Shown piece after piece: positions 47,377-55,424 of a stretch of DNA of 64,000 bases. The stretch's first letter is position 1; each line of letters starts with the position of its first letter. Location: assembly GCF_007475525.1 (NCBI RefSeq), contig NZ_CP037899.1:372001-436000 (forward strand), written 5' to 3'. The position numbers and the translations under genes are program-made. The notes beneath the pieces are model-generated. The model ran no database searches. It was given only the letters and a program-made list of their open reading frames with translations, and was not told where the DNA came from. The DNA is from Methylacidiphilum kamchatkense Kam1 (GTDB lineage: Bacteria > Verrucomicrobiota > Verrucomicrobiia > Methylacidiphilales > Methylacidiphilaceae).

Positions 47377-48016
47377 GTGGCGCGACGCGGGATTCGTTCT
47401 CTGAAGCGATTGCACAGCAAACAGCTTGGCGAAATCCAGAAAAAGCGTTTGCGCTGTGCAAAGGGTTCGCGGCGTTGGCGCAAGCTTGGGCGGAGAGGCG
47501 CGAAGCTCACGTTGCGTTGCAAACGCCCTGTGCGTGTGATCTCCGTCACAAGGGGACACGTCAAGCCATCGACTTCTGCAAAGAGCACGAAATACAGTCG
47601 CTTTTCGTAGGCAACCCAGATGGGGTGAGAAAAAACCGAGCTGGTCGTCATCATAACCAGCGCATGAGCCAGTGGGAGTACGGTGCAAGAAAGACCGCAT
47701 CGTGTGCTTCATCGGGGAGGAGCGTGGTACGTCCAGCCGATGTCCTGTATGCGGCCATCGCCATAAACCGAAAGGACGCAACTGGCGATGGAAAGCGTGT
47801 GGATTAAAAGGCCACAGGGATATCGTGGGCGCAGTGAATATGCATGCAATTGCCTATGGTCAGGTGGTGTTGTTTCCAAAACGCATCACGTATCTATGTC
47901 TGGGAGCTATCCGGCGTAGTAGTAGCCTAGACACGGGCCGAAGTTGTTTAGCCGAATCGCAAGCGTCAAGCACCACGCCGGAAACGGTGCGGGTTCCCTC
48001 CGGGAACTGCCTATAG
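47377..48016 (+). pseudogene. decayed IS200/IS605-type tnpB (OrfB) remnant
   Basis: Three successive pieces in different frames align with one TnpB. Piece one reads ARRGIRSLKRLHSKQLGEIQ to about 47535. Piece two reads DLRHKGTRQAIDFCKEHEIQ, then SLFVGNPDGV, to about 47685. Piece three reads GEERGTSSRCPVCGHRHKPK and ends HRDIVGAVNMHA plus a tail, at the TAG 48014-48016. The N-terminal half is missing, with no RuvC start or wedge domain. About ten codons are lost at the second junction. The zinc ribbon has lost a cysteine (RWKAC where RCKAC is expected). G+C is visibly higher than in the flanks, a sign of transfer. There is no tnpA nearby. It cannot encode an active RNA-guided nuclease. Confidence 0.85.
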
Positions 48017-48066
48017 CTTGTGAGACGTGGCTAGAAGCCCATCCCCTTTATTTAGAGGATTGGGAG
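47985..48066 (+). ncRNA. possible omega-RNA/right-end structure of the tnpB element
   Basis: Directly after tnpB a hairpin is formed by gttccc (47993-47998) and gggaac (48002-48007). A second, imperfect hairpin lies in 48038-48064 (ccc-atcc ... ggat-ggg). In intact IS200/IS605 elements the tnpB end and right end encode the omega-RNA guide, with stem-loops of this kind ending at the element border. Host-like AT-rich sequence resumes after about 48066. Since the tnpB is broken, this is probably a leftover. Confidence 0.4.
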
Positions 48067-48098
48067 TGTTACGAAGAACTTGCAATCAGACTCGGAGA

Positions 48099-48617
48099 TC
48101 AATCAATAAGATAACTGCTATGGTTATTCGCCTCTGAACGAGATTCAACGGAGAGTGGAGAAGTTGTATCTTTAAAAGCAGATAGAAAAAAGGCAGCCTG
48201 CTTGTGTCGAGGCAAAAGAAAAATCAGAAAAGCTTCCTTCCAAATGCCATCAACAAAGTAAGGGTCTTTGAGAAATTTCCCATCCTTGCCTAATTCTGCA
48301 AGAAGCCAAATATAGTTTTGGCCTGATTCAACAAAACCTCCCGTTTGGACAACAGCTAGAGAGATTTTCTCATGGCCATCTTGCTCCACTTGGCAGACAA
48401 GAGTTCCCCCGTCATGTAATTGGCACCGTAAATCCCAATACAGTTTATCATCTTGGCTCCAGTTAGTGCCTTTTTCTTGAATGAAAAGACAGAGGGCTTT
48501 GCAAAATTCAAGCCATTTTTCTTCTCCCCAGCTTTGAGGAAAAAGTATGTTTTTTGCCCTATAAATGCGCATGGACCAATCTTGGGAAATCCGACGCAGT
48601 TCAGTGAACAGACTCAT
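48099..48617 (-). CDS. conserved-looking hypothetical protein
   Basis: A 172-residue soluble protein from the ATG at 48617. An upstream extension of the frame overlaps the previous gene far more and is unlikely. It contains WGEEKWLEFCKALCLFIQEK, LRCQLHDGGTLVCQVEQDG, VVQTGGFVESGQNYIWLLAE and a C-terminal DPYFVDGIWKEAFLIFLLPR. No catalytic motif or membrane segment was recognised. It overlaps the end of the coiled-coil membrane gene by 17 bases and is the last gene of the lpxK-murJ run. It lies 30 bases from the tnpB remnant. The function is unknown. Confidence 0.65.
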   Translation of the reverse strand: MSLFTELRRISQDWSMRIYRAKNILFPQSWGEEKWLEFCKALCLFIQEKGTNWSQDDKLYWDLRCQLHDGGTLVCQVEQDGHEKISLAVVQTGGFVESGQNYIWLLAELGKDGKFLKDPYFVDGIWKEAFLIFLLPRHKQAAFFLSAFKDTTSPLSVESRSEANNHSSYLID

Positions 48618-49593
48618 TGCTATGGAGCGAAGATTTAGTTTTTTTAGAATAATTACTGTTTTGTTTCTGTGTTTCTTCAAGCAGAGAAACTCTTTTTAAA
48701 AGAGCTTCTTCTTTGTTGATCCGATTCTGTTTTTCTTGTTTTAAGTCAGAAGCTATTTGTTGCAGACTTTGTGTCTGGTTGGTGAGCTTTGATTCTAGGG
48801 TTTCTATTTGATTCTTTGTTTTAGAAAGTTCTTTTTCAGTATCGGTAATGTAGGAATGAATCTGATTAAGACTTGTTTCCAGTTCCTCAATATCTTTTTC
48901 TTGCTTGCTTACTTCACTAGCCATTCGTTCTATTCGGTTGGTTATTTTCCTATCCACATCTGTGATCAAGCTATCCTGATCGTGTATTTTTTTAAAAATG
49001 ACCATGCCTCCATAGACAGCAAGAAGAACGACGATGGAAAAGAAGAAAATAAATCCTACAAGGAAAACAGTGAGTATTTTTTGTATAGATTTTTGTTCCT
49101 TGCTTTGTTTTTCGATTGTTTTTTTTAAGTGATTTACTGGGGAAGAGGACACAGGATTATTCATAGGCGTCTTTTGTTTGGGAGAAGTAGAATCAGTTGT
49201 GTTTTTTCTCTCCTCTTTATTCTCAGAAGAAGAGGAAGCAGGGGATGTGGAAAGGGGAGCTTCTTTTTGTTTTGATGGATTTTCCTCGATTCCATTGGAA
49301 CCTGAAGGTCGTTGTACGGTTTTCTTTTCTTTTTCTAAATCTGACGTTTGGGGCGCTTGGCTTTCCAATGGTGATGTTGGTTCCTTTAGGTTTTCGAGCT
49401 TGCTTTCCAAGAAGTTAAGATCTGTTAGCGGAGAAGTACTTTCCAAGAGAAATGATTGGGACTGATCCTTTTGTTTCGTTCTTTTAGAAACTTGTTTTTT
49501 AGGTCTAGCTCTTTTCCGGGAAAGATTTGGTTTTTCTTCAGGCTCAGCCATAGAAAGATGATTTTTTAAAGCAAGGGAGATGATCCCCCCCAT
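48601..49593 (-). CDS. single-span membrane protein with long C-terminal coiled coil
   Basis: About 330 residues. A long, charged and Ser/Pro-rich cytoplasmic part (1-170) is followed by one hydrophobic helix (about 175-200, containing VFLVGFIFFFSIVVLLAVYGG). About 100 residues of predicted coiled coil come next (heptad-like ELETSLNQIHSYITD, then ETLESKLTNQTQSL). It starts three bases after the murJ stop. An alternative ATG at 49551 gives MAEPEEKPNL. No homology is recognised. The shape suggests a structural or tethering protein of the cell envelope. Confidence 0.7.
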   Translation of the reverse strand: MGGIISLALKNHLSMAEPEEKPNLSRKRARPKKQVSKRTKQKDQSQSFLLESTSPLTDLNFLESKLENLKEPTSPLESQAPQTSDLEKEKKTVQRPSGSNGIEENPSKQKEAPLSTSPASSSSENKEERKNTTDSTSPKQKTPMNNPVSSSPVNHLKKTIEKQSKEQKSIQKILTVFLVGFIFFFSIVVLLAVYGGMVIFKKIHDQDSLITDVDRKITNRIERMASEVSKQEKDIEELETSLNQIHSYITDTEKELSKTKNQIETLESKLTNQTQSLQQIASDLKQEKQNRINKEEALLKRVSLLEETQKQNSNYSKKTKSSLHSNESVH

Positions 49594-49596
49594 CCT

Positions 49597-51231
49597 TTAT
49601 GCCTTTTTATACGATCGGGATATTTTTTGAAATAAAAATCGGAGGAAAGTTTTTCCTTCCTCTATTCCCATGCCCACAGTCGAGAAGAAGTAGATGAGGA
49701 TGGCAAATCCAATGGATACAAGGGTAGAAATTAAAAGAGAAAGAAAGGACTGCCCTAATTTATGTTGCAATTGGAGGGCTACAAAAAGAGCAGAGCCACC
49801 ACAACATAGAGCGCAAAGACCAATCTTAAAAAGAAAAAGTAACCACTTTTTGAGTCGCCCAAATTCTATATATTTTCCAATTAAATAGAAGAGCTGTAGA
49901 AAATTAAGTAGACTAACCAGTGAGGTTGTTAGGGCTAGACCCACATGTCCAAAAGAAAAGAGCTTTACAAGGATAAAGTTTGATACAAGGTTGATGCCAA
50001 TGCCGATAAGGGTAACGCGAAGGGGGATCTGGGGTTTATTTAAAGCAGAAAAACATGGGTTGATAACCTTTATCCCAGCATAACCAGTAAGGCCTATGGC
50101 ATAAGCCTTTAAGGCGTAAGCTGTCTGAATCGTGTCGGAGTGAAGAAATCGGCCATGCTGATAGATGAGAGCAATGATTTGATCAGAAAGAAAAATAAGT
50201 CCTATGGCCGCAGGAAGAGTTAAAAAAAAGGCAAGCCTCAGGGAAGATTCAAGAGTTTGTCCAAAGGCTTTCCGATCGTTGCGAGCATCCTGCCTTGAGA
50301 CAGAAGGAAGGGTAACCGTGGCTATGGCTACTCCAAAGATACCAATAGGCAGTTGCATCAATCTAAAGGCGCAGTTGAGCCAGGATCTAGCTCCATTAAT
50401 TTCCGAAGCGAACATACCATTGATCAGGACGTTAACCTGAATCGCTGCTCCTGCAATCATTGTAGGCCATAGGAGATTCCAGATTTCTAAAAGCTTTGGG
50501 TCCTTTGCATTGAGTTCCCAAGAATATTTAAACCCTATTTTGGGGAAAGCAAGAAATTGGATACAAAGCTGTACTAGACCTCCCATGAGCACCCCCAAGG
50601 ATATGCCATACAGTGAGGGAGGACCAAAATGGGGATGAAGGGGATCTTTTTGAGGATCAAATAGGAAGGCGAAAAGGATACCAAAGAAAATCGATGCCAG
50701 ATTAAAGGCGCTTGAAGCTGAAGCTGGTAGACCAAAAATATGATAAGCGTTGAGAAGTCCCATCACAAGGGCTGCAAGGGATACAAAAAGAATAAAAGGA
50801 AACATGATTCGAGTAAGTTGCACGGTGAGTTCGAATTTGCCAGGGATCTTATGAAAACCAAAGTTGGTGATTTCTACAAGTATAGGAGCTAGCAGAATAC
50901 CTAGAAAGCTAAGAAAAAGAAGGAAAATAAAAAAAAGGCTAAAAAGTCTATTAGCCAACAAAAATGCCCTTTTATTGCCTTCGAGTTCTACGGTTTTAGA
51001 AAATACTGTTGTAAAGGCTGTGGATAGAGCGCCCTCGGCAAAGAGGTCGCGTAAAAGATTGGGAATCTGAAAAGCTGCTAAAAAGGCATCTAAAAGGGCG
51101 CCTGCACCAAAAAGGGAAGCGAAAATAAGTTCTCTGGCAAGTCCCAAAATCCTTGAAATAGCCACAGCAACACTGACCAGTCCAAAGGCTTTGCTTGACC
51201 TTTTCGGTTCTGTCATTGGTTGGACATCCAT
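49597..51231 (-). CDS. murJ: lipid II flippase MurJ (MviN)
   Basis: A membrane protein of about 544 residues with 14 hydrophobic segments. The N-terminal signature ISRILGLARELIFASLFGAG and LRDLFAEGALSTAF are diagnostic for MurJ, as are NAYHIFGLPA and YQHGRF. It moves lipid II across the inner membrane for peptidoglycan synthesis. The ATG at 51231, five bases after the heptosyltransferase stop, gives MDVQPMTEPKRSSKAFG. A longer frame overlaps that gene. It is in the middle of an envelope operon with lpxK. Confidence 0.95.
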   Translation of the reverse strand: MDVQPMTEPKRSSKAFGLVSVAVAISRILGLARELIFASLFGAGALLDAFLAAFQIPNLLRDLFAEGALSTAFTTVFSKTVELEGNKRAFLLANRLFSLFFIFLLFLSFLGILLAPILVEITNFGFHKIPGKFELTVQLTRIMFPFILFVSLAALVMGLLNAYHIFGLPASASSAFNLASIFFGILFAFLFDPQKDPLHPHFGPPSLYGISLGVLMGGLVQLCIQFLAFPKIGFKYSWELNAKDPKLLEIWNLLWPTMIAGAAIQVNVLINGMFASEINGARSWLNCAFRLMQLPIGIFGVAIATVTLPSVSRQDARNDRKAFGQTLESSLRLAFFLTLPAAIGLIFLSDQIIALIYQHGRFLHSDTIQTAYALKAYAIGLTGYAGIKVINPCFSALNKPQIPLRVTLIGIGINLVSNFILVKLFSFGHVGLALTTSLVSLLNFLQLFYLIGKYIEFGRLKKWLLFLFKIGLCALCCGGSALFVALQLQHKLGQSFLSLLISTLVSIGFAILIYFFSTVGMGIEEGKTFLRFLFQKISRSYKKA

Positions 51232-51235
51232 GCGA

Positions 51236-52261
51236 TTATTCAGAAGTAAAAGACTTTCTTTGACTAGACAAAAGCTGATCGCAGGCTTCAAAAACTTTTC
51301 TGGGCTCAACAGCCTGCATGCACTTAAAGTCTATTGGACACTTTCTAAGAAAACAGGGGCTACAATCGACTTTTTCGTAGATAATACGACAAGGCCCACC
51401 GATGGGCGCGGTTTTTTGTGGATCGGTCGAACCAAATATGGCGACAGTCGGTGTTTGAAGGAGAGAGCCTACGTGCATTGCTCCACTGTCGTTGCACAGT
51501 AACAGATGAGAGCTGAAAATTCTCTCAAAAAATTCTGCTAAGGTTGTTTTTCCTGAAAGATTTTCGGCTTCTGGGAGCTCTTTTTTAAGTTGTTCGCAAG
51601 GGGGCCTGTCCTTTTCTCCCCCAAGAATTTGAATATGACAGCCGTACTTATCCTTCAGTTGACGGCATACCCAAGCAAAATGCGAAGAAAACCATCTTTT
51701 TGCTGGGCCATACTCAGCTCCAGGACATACACTGACGATAAGGGGACTGGAAGTTTTCCGCCAGTGATTAGGTAACTGCAGAGGAGGCAGGGAGAGTTCG
51801 GCTTTTGCCCCTAGGGCTTGAGAAAAAAACAGATAGGTTTGTGCCTGGTGCCAGGGCTCTTTGCTTTTTGGAATGACGATCCTTTTATCTAAAAAAATAG
51901 ACTGGTCGGTTCTTCCATATCCTATAACCAATGGGATCCCAGCCAGCTTGCATTCTAGGGCCGTTCTGATGGAACGGGTAAAAAGCACAGCCATCTGGAT
52001 ATCTTTCTTGTTTCTCAACTTTCTTATGTTTTCAAAAATGTTTTTAGAATTGGTCATTTCTAAGATCTCATCGACGAAAGGACAAAGTGTCCATAAGAAG
52101 GAAAGCTTCTGAGGAGTTGCAATAAGCAAGGAAGCGGATCCAATGAGATCTTTGAAGCCCTTGATTGCCGGCAGACTCATCACTGCATCTCCAAGCCAGT
52201 TTGGAGAGCGAATTAACAGAGAACCGTCCAAGGTATCAAAATCCTTGAGAAGTTTTTTCAC
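51236..52261 (-). CDS. waaF: ADP-heptose:LPS heptosyltransferase (GT9)
   Basis: A GT9 enzyme of about 341 residues, probably heptosyltransferase II. Motifs are SPNWLGDAVMSLPAIKG near the start, PGAEYGPAKRWFSSHF in the donor site, and LCNDSGAMHVGSLLQTPTVA. It adds heptose to the inner core of LPS. The open frame runs 47 codons upstream inside lpxK. I chose the GTG at 52261, preceded by GGAAGA, giving a normal length and a 26-base overlap. The gene symbol is by similarity; the exact heptosyltransferase step is not proven. Confidence 0.9.
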   Translation of the reverse strand: MKKLLKDFDTLDGSLLIRSPNWLGDAVMSLPAIKGFKDLIGSASLLIATPQKLSFLWTLCPFVDEILEMTNSKNIFENIRKLRNKKDIQMAVLFTRSIRTALECKLAGIPLVIGYGRTDQSIFLDKRIVIPKSKEPWHQAQTYLFFSQALGAKAELSLPPLQLPNHWRKTSSPLIVSVCPGAEYGPAKRWFSSHFAWVCRQLKDKYGCHIQILGGEKDRPPCEQLKKELPEAENLSGKTTLAEFFERIFSSHLLLCNDSGAMHVGSLLQTPTVAIFGSTDPQKTAPIGGPCRIIYEKVDCSPCFLRKCPIDFKCMQAVEPRKVFEACDQLLSSQRKSFTSE

Positions 52262-53498
52262 ATCTTCCAGCAAGAGAAGGACTGCTGAGTTGAAAATTTT
52301 CGGCAAGCTGCTTTTTAGAATAAGATATTCGAAATTTGCGTCCAGGAGAAATGAAATCGAATAGGGTCGATTGAAAAGCTTCCTTGCCATTAAGCATTTC
52401 AATTTCTACTCTTAGGAAAAAGAAAGGAAGAATAAAGGGATGGCAGGTGGGAATCCGAACGGCATCTTTTTCTGTTGTGATAACTGCTTTGGCATTCCGT
52501 GCTTTGCTCCTTTCCATAAAACGGATAATTTCTTGTTCAGTAAACCAATGATGGTCTGCAAAGTACTTTGAATAAACGATTTCAGCTCCCAATTTTTTAA
52601 GTCCTTTTTCAAAACTTTCAGGCTGAGCTATCCCCGAAATGGCAGAAACTTTTAAGCCTTTGAGGAACTCAAGCGGCTCTTTTTTTCGGGTTATAATTTG
52701 GAAAAGATACTTGGGTTGATGGACGCATTCAATGATGGGCGCATGCCCATTGAATTTTCGGACTTCCGTTTTGAGGGATGAAAGGTCCGACCCGTCACAT
52801 TTGGTAATGAAGATGAGGTCAGCTCTTTTCAAGTGATCTTTTGGTTCTCTCAGCATGCCTCGGGGCAGAAGATGCCGATTTCCAAAAGGGGCCTCTCTAT
52901 CGATTAAAACGATATCGAGTCTTTCCTTCAAGGGGAGATATTGGAATCCATCATCCAGAATAAGAATATCCACCTGCATATTTCTGATGGCCCATAAACC
53001 ACTTTTTACACGATTTTTTCCTGTAATAACAGCAACCCCTTTTAGATTTTTGGCTAGCATATATGGCTCATCCCCTGAATGCTTCGGATCGAGATAAATT
53101 TTTTGTCCATCTGAAACTATTCTTGGAACAAACTCTTTGTCTCCTTTGAATGCTGAAATGATCCTTTGCCATAACGGCGGAGGAATGCTTTTGTAGCCTC
53201 TGCTTAAGATGGCAACTTTTCTACCAGCTGATGCTAGATCCTTAGCCAGTTTTTCAACGACAGGAGTTTTTCCCGTACCTCCCACTGTTAGATTTCCCAC
53301 ACTGATTACCAGACAGCCCAATTCATGGGATTGAAAAAGTCTTTTCTTATAAAGCCAAACTCGAAGCCTAACAATAGGGTTGTAAAGCCAGGATAGAAAA
53401 GAAAGAAACCACCGAAACACGGTGGCTCTTTTCCCATAACGGCGTTCCAGGATGACGTCAACTGCAAATTGTTCTAAATTATCCAACCAACGTGCCAT
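52236..53498 (-). CDS. lpxK: tetraacyldisaccharide 4'-kinase
   Basis: 420 residues. A membrane-associated N-terminus is followed by the P-loop in [18 protein letters not shown] (about 68-85), [26 protein letters not shown] and the segment TEKDAVRI near 370. LpxK phosphorylates the lipid A precursor. It is longer than the E. coli enzyme (about 330) by an added N-terminal portion and a C-terminal tail. It is the first gene of the operon lpxK-waaF-murJ and marks the bacterium as making lipid A. Confidence 0.92.
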   Translation of the reverse strand: MARWLDNLEQFAVDVILERRYGKRATVFRWFLSFLSWLYNPIVRLRVWLYKKRLFQSHELGCLVISVGNLTVGGTGKTPVVEKLAKDLASAGRKVAILSRGYKSIPPPLWQRIISAFKGDKEFVPRIVSDGQKIYLDPKHSGDEPYMLAKNLKGVAVITGKNRVKSGLWAIRNMQVDILILDDGFQYLPLKERLDIVLIDREAPFGNRHLLPRGMLREPKDHLKRADLIFITKCDGSDLSSLKTEVRKFNGHAPIIECVHQPKYLFQIITRKKEPLEFLKGLKVSAISGIAQPESFEKGLKKLGAEIVYSKYFADHHWFTEQEIIRFMERSKARNAKAVITTEKDAVRIPTCHPFILPFFFLRVEIEMLNGKEAFQSTLFDFISPGRKFRISYSKKQLAENFQLSSPSLAGRCEKTSQGF

Positions 53499-53607
53499 AA
53501 GAAAAGACCTTTAGCCCCTTGGAATTCCATCCATTACAACGGGCGGTGCAAAAGAATGCAAGACGATTCTTTTCATGAAATGCTTTCTTTAGGTATCTTG
53601 TTTGGAA

Positions 53608-54489
53608 TCAACCGGTTGGTTGTCTTATCTTTTTGTCTGTGTATGCATCGTCCATCCTAAAGAATCGACACTGGTTGAGATAAGCCTCAGGAGGATAGAG
53701 GAGAGGGGATTGCCGTTGATATTCAGGAGTCATTGTATAAGTATCCGGTGAAACAGCTCCCAGCCAATTGGTAGCAACAATGGCTGCTTGCTCTTGGGGA
53801 GAGCACAAAAAAAGAAGGCTTTCTTTGATCCTTTCAAGGTTAGCCGTACTACGAGGAATCGCCCAGTGAAAAATAGTGATCCATGAATATTCCTTGGGTA
53901 GGTAGATGGTCAATATTTTTTCTTTTTCATTAGTTTTAAGGAGCTCTGAAATAGTGTCGATACGAAGATGAAGGGGAGGAGCTGGCTTATTCTGAGTCAC
54001 CTGCTTCTCACTTAGACTACTGGAAGTTTTCCCTAAGGATGTTTTATCAATGGATTGGATAATTAGCCCTTTTAGTAAGCTATCTTGAGGATAATTTATT
54101 GTATAGAGAGGACTGCGTAATTCTGACCAATGAGTTGGATACATTTTAGAGCCAGTTTCTTTTGAGAAGCCTATGCCAAGAAGAGTCCATCCGTATGGCC
54201 AACAAAAATGATTTGACGGGTCGTAATAATGGTATAAAAACTTGTGATCGACTCGTGGCAAAAGCTTTTTATCGATGGGTAAAGGGGCTAGTAGCTTTTG
54301 TCTTTGGAGGGCATAGACCAAGCGATCCGTGATAGCTACAAGATCAAAATTTTCTTTTTGGATTTCTTCAAAAGCACTTTTCTCATCTGTATAAAAACTT
54401 GGAGTCAATTGACTTCCAAAGGCTTTTTGATAATCCAAAAGTGAGGACTCAAGAAGATGCCCTTCTGGAACAAGAAGTTGTAAGTTCAT
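53608..54489 (-). CDS. periplasmic-binding-protein-like protein without signal peptide
   Basis: A 293-residue protein with a PotD/PotF-like type II solute-binding fold. The start LQLLVPEGHLLESSLLDYQK and segments such as DLVAITDRLVYALQRQKLLAPL (quoted in part), WPYGWTLLGIGF and TANLERIKESLLFL are like polyamine/iron-binding proteins. No signal sequence or lipobox is visible, and no ABC transporter genes flank it. It may be cytoplasmic, or its true N-terminus may lie upstream. Ligand and function are unknown. Confidence 0.6.
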   Translation of the reverse strand: MNLQLLVPEGHLLESSLLDYQKAFGSQLTPSFYTDEKSAFEEIQKENFDLVAITDRLVYALQRQKLLAPLPIDKKLLPRVDHKFLYHYYDPSNHFCWPYGWTLLGIGFSKETGSKMYPTHWSELRSPLYTINYPQDSLLKGLIIQSIDKTSLGKTSSSLSEKQVTQNKPAPPLHLRIDTISELLKTNEKEKILTIYLPKEYSWITIFHWAIPRSTANLERIKESLLFLCSPQEQAAIVATNWLGAVSPDTYTMTPEYQRQSPLLYPPEAYLNQCRFFRMDDAYTDKKIRQPTG

Positions 54490-54744
54490 CGGTTAAAGGC
54501 TAAAAAAATTACATGCTGGGATTTATAGGATTATTACAAACCAACTTATTATTTTGTTTTGGTGGCAATGAAGAATAGAAGAATAAAAAAAAGAGAACCT
54601 ATTTAAAATCTTTTTTTCTCTGTTATTTTAAAAAATAGAAGCAATGTTTTTTTTTCTATTTTGAATAAAATTATTTTTTTAAAAAAAATATCCGTTATAA
54701 AATACGGTTTAAAATACACATTATAAATTGAACTGGTTTAATTC
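54490..54744. promoter_or_regulatory. very AT-rich intergenic region with hairpin
   Basis: This is the most AT-rich stretch of the window, with long A and T tracts. A perfect 9-base hairpin has arms at 54632-54640 (aaaatagaa) and 54654-54662. TATAAA-like sequences occur near 54697 and 54721 and could serve the plus-strand genes. No gene is seen. The bend-prone A tracts suggest a strong or regulated promoter for the Minf_1886-type gene. Confidence 0.4.
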
Positions 54745-54876
54745 ATGGCTTACCAGAAAAGAACAAGCGTTGGTTCTCTGTGTGATGATTCTTATAATCC
54801 TATCGGACATTGGAAGAAGACTGTACCGTTTTTATGTTGTGGCTTCTTCAGTACGTGCAATCGATTTAACCAGTAA
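54745..54876 (+). CDS. possible 43-residue Cys-containing small protein
   Basis: An ATG-started frame ends 18 bases before the next gene's start. The sequence has four cysteines (one at residue 13, a CC pair at 31-32, one at 38) and a C-terminal FLCCGFFSTCNRF. There is no clear Shine-Dalgarno sequence and no recognised family. It could be a real small protein, a leader ORF that controls the downstream gene, or chance. I rate it low. Confidence 0.25.
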   Translation: MAYQKRTSVGSLCDDSYNPIGHWKKTVPFLCCGFFSTCNRFNQ

Positions 54877-54894
54877 CCATAAGAGGTGAAGTCT

Positions 54895-55386
54895 ATGCGC
54901 AAACGTGATTTTACATCCATAGTTGAGGAAATTGTTGAAAAAGACTCCAGGTACTTAAAAGAAAGCTATTATTTTGTCCGAGAAGGGCTGGAGCATACAT
55001 TGAAGACAATTGGAAAGCAGAAGCACCAAAAGATTGAGCAGCTAAGCGGTAAGCAGATCCTTGAGGGCTTGAAAGATTATGCTTTAAAAGAATTTGGTCC
55101 GATGAGCAAATTGGTTCTCAATGAGTGGGGAGTGAAAAGTTGTAAGGATTTTGGGCAGATGATCAAAAACATGGATCTATATGGATTGTTGGGGAAAACA
55201 GAAATGGCAGACCTGAAAGATTTTCAAAAGGGCTACAGCTTTACTACAGCTTTTGTAAAACCGTTTCTCCCGACCAGATCGACGGTAGCCAAAAAAGGAA
55301 AAGGAAGAAAAGATAACCAGTCTTCTTCTAAACGTAAAAAGAAAGTAGACGACTCTGGTAAAACTCATAATCATTCGAAAGAATAG
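54895..55386 (+). CDS. Minf_1886-family (Verrucomicrobia/Planctomycetes) conserved protein
   Basis: A 163-residue protein starting at the ATG preceded by AAGAGGTG. A GTG nine bases upstream falls on the ribosome-binding site. The domain has the features I recall for the Minf_1886 family (TIGR04138): EEIVEKDSRYLKESYYFVRE, GKQILEGLKDYALKEFGPMS, LNEWGVKSCKDFGQMI and GLLGKTEMADLKDF. The C-terminal 35 residues are a Lys/Ser-rich tail. The family is confined to PVC bacteria, so it is the clearest lineage marker here. Its function is unknown. A small ORF precedes it. Confidence 0.8.
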   Translation: MRKRDFTSIVEEIVEKDSRYLKESYYFVREGLEHTLKTIGKQKHQKIEQLSGKQILEGLKDYALKEFGPMSKLVLNEWGVKSCKDFGQMIKNMDLYGLLGKTEMADLKDFQKGYSFTTAFVKPFLPTRSTVAKKGKGRKDNQSSSKRKKKVDDSGKTHNHSKE

Positions 55387-55424
55387 GACGGGTTATCTTT
55401 TTCTTTTTAGCGTTAGCCTAACTT

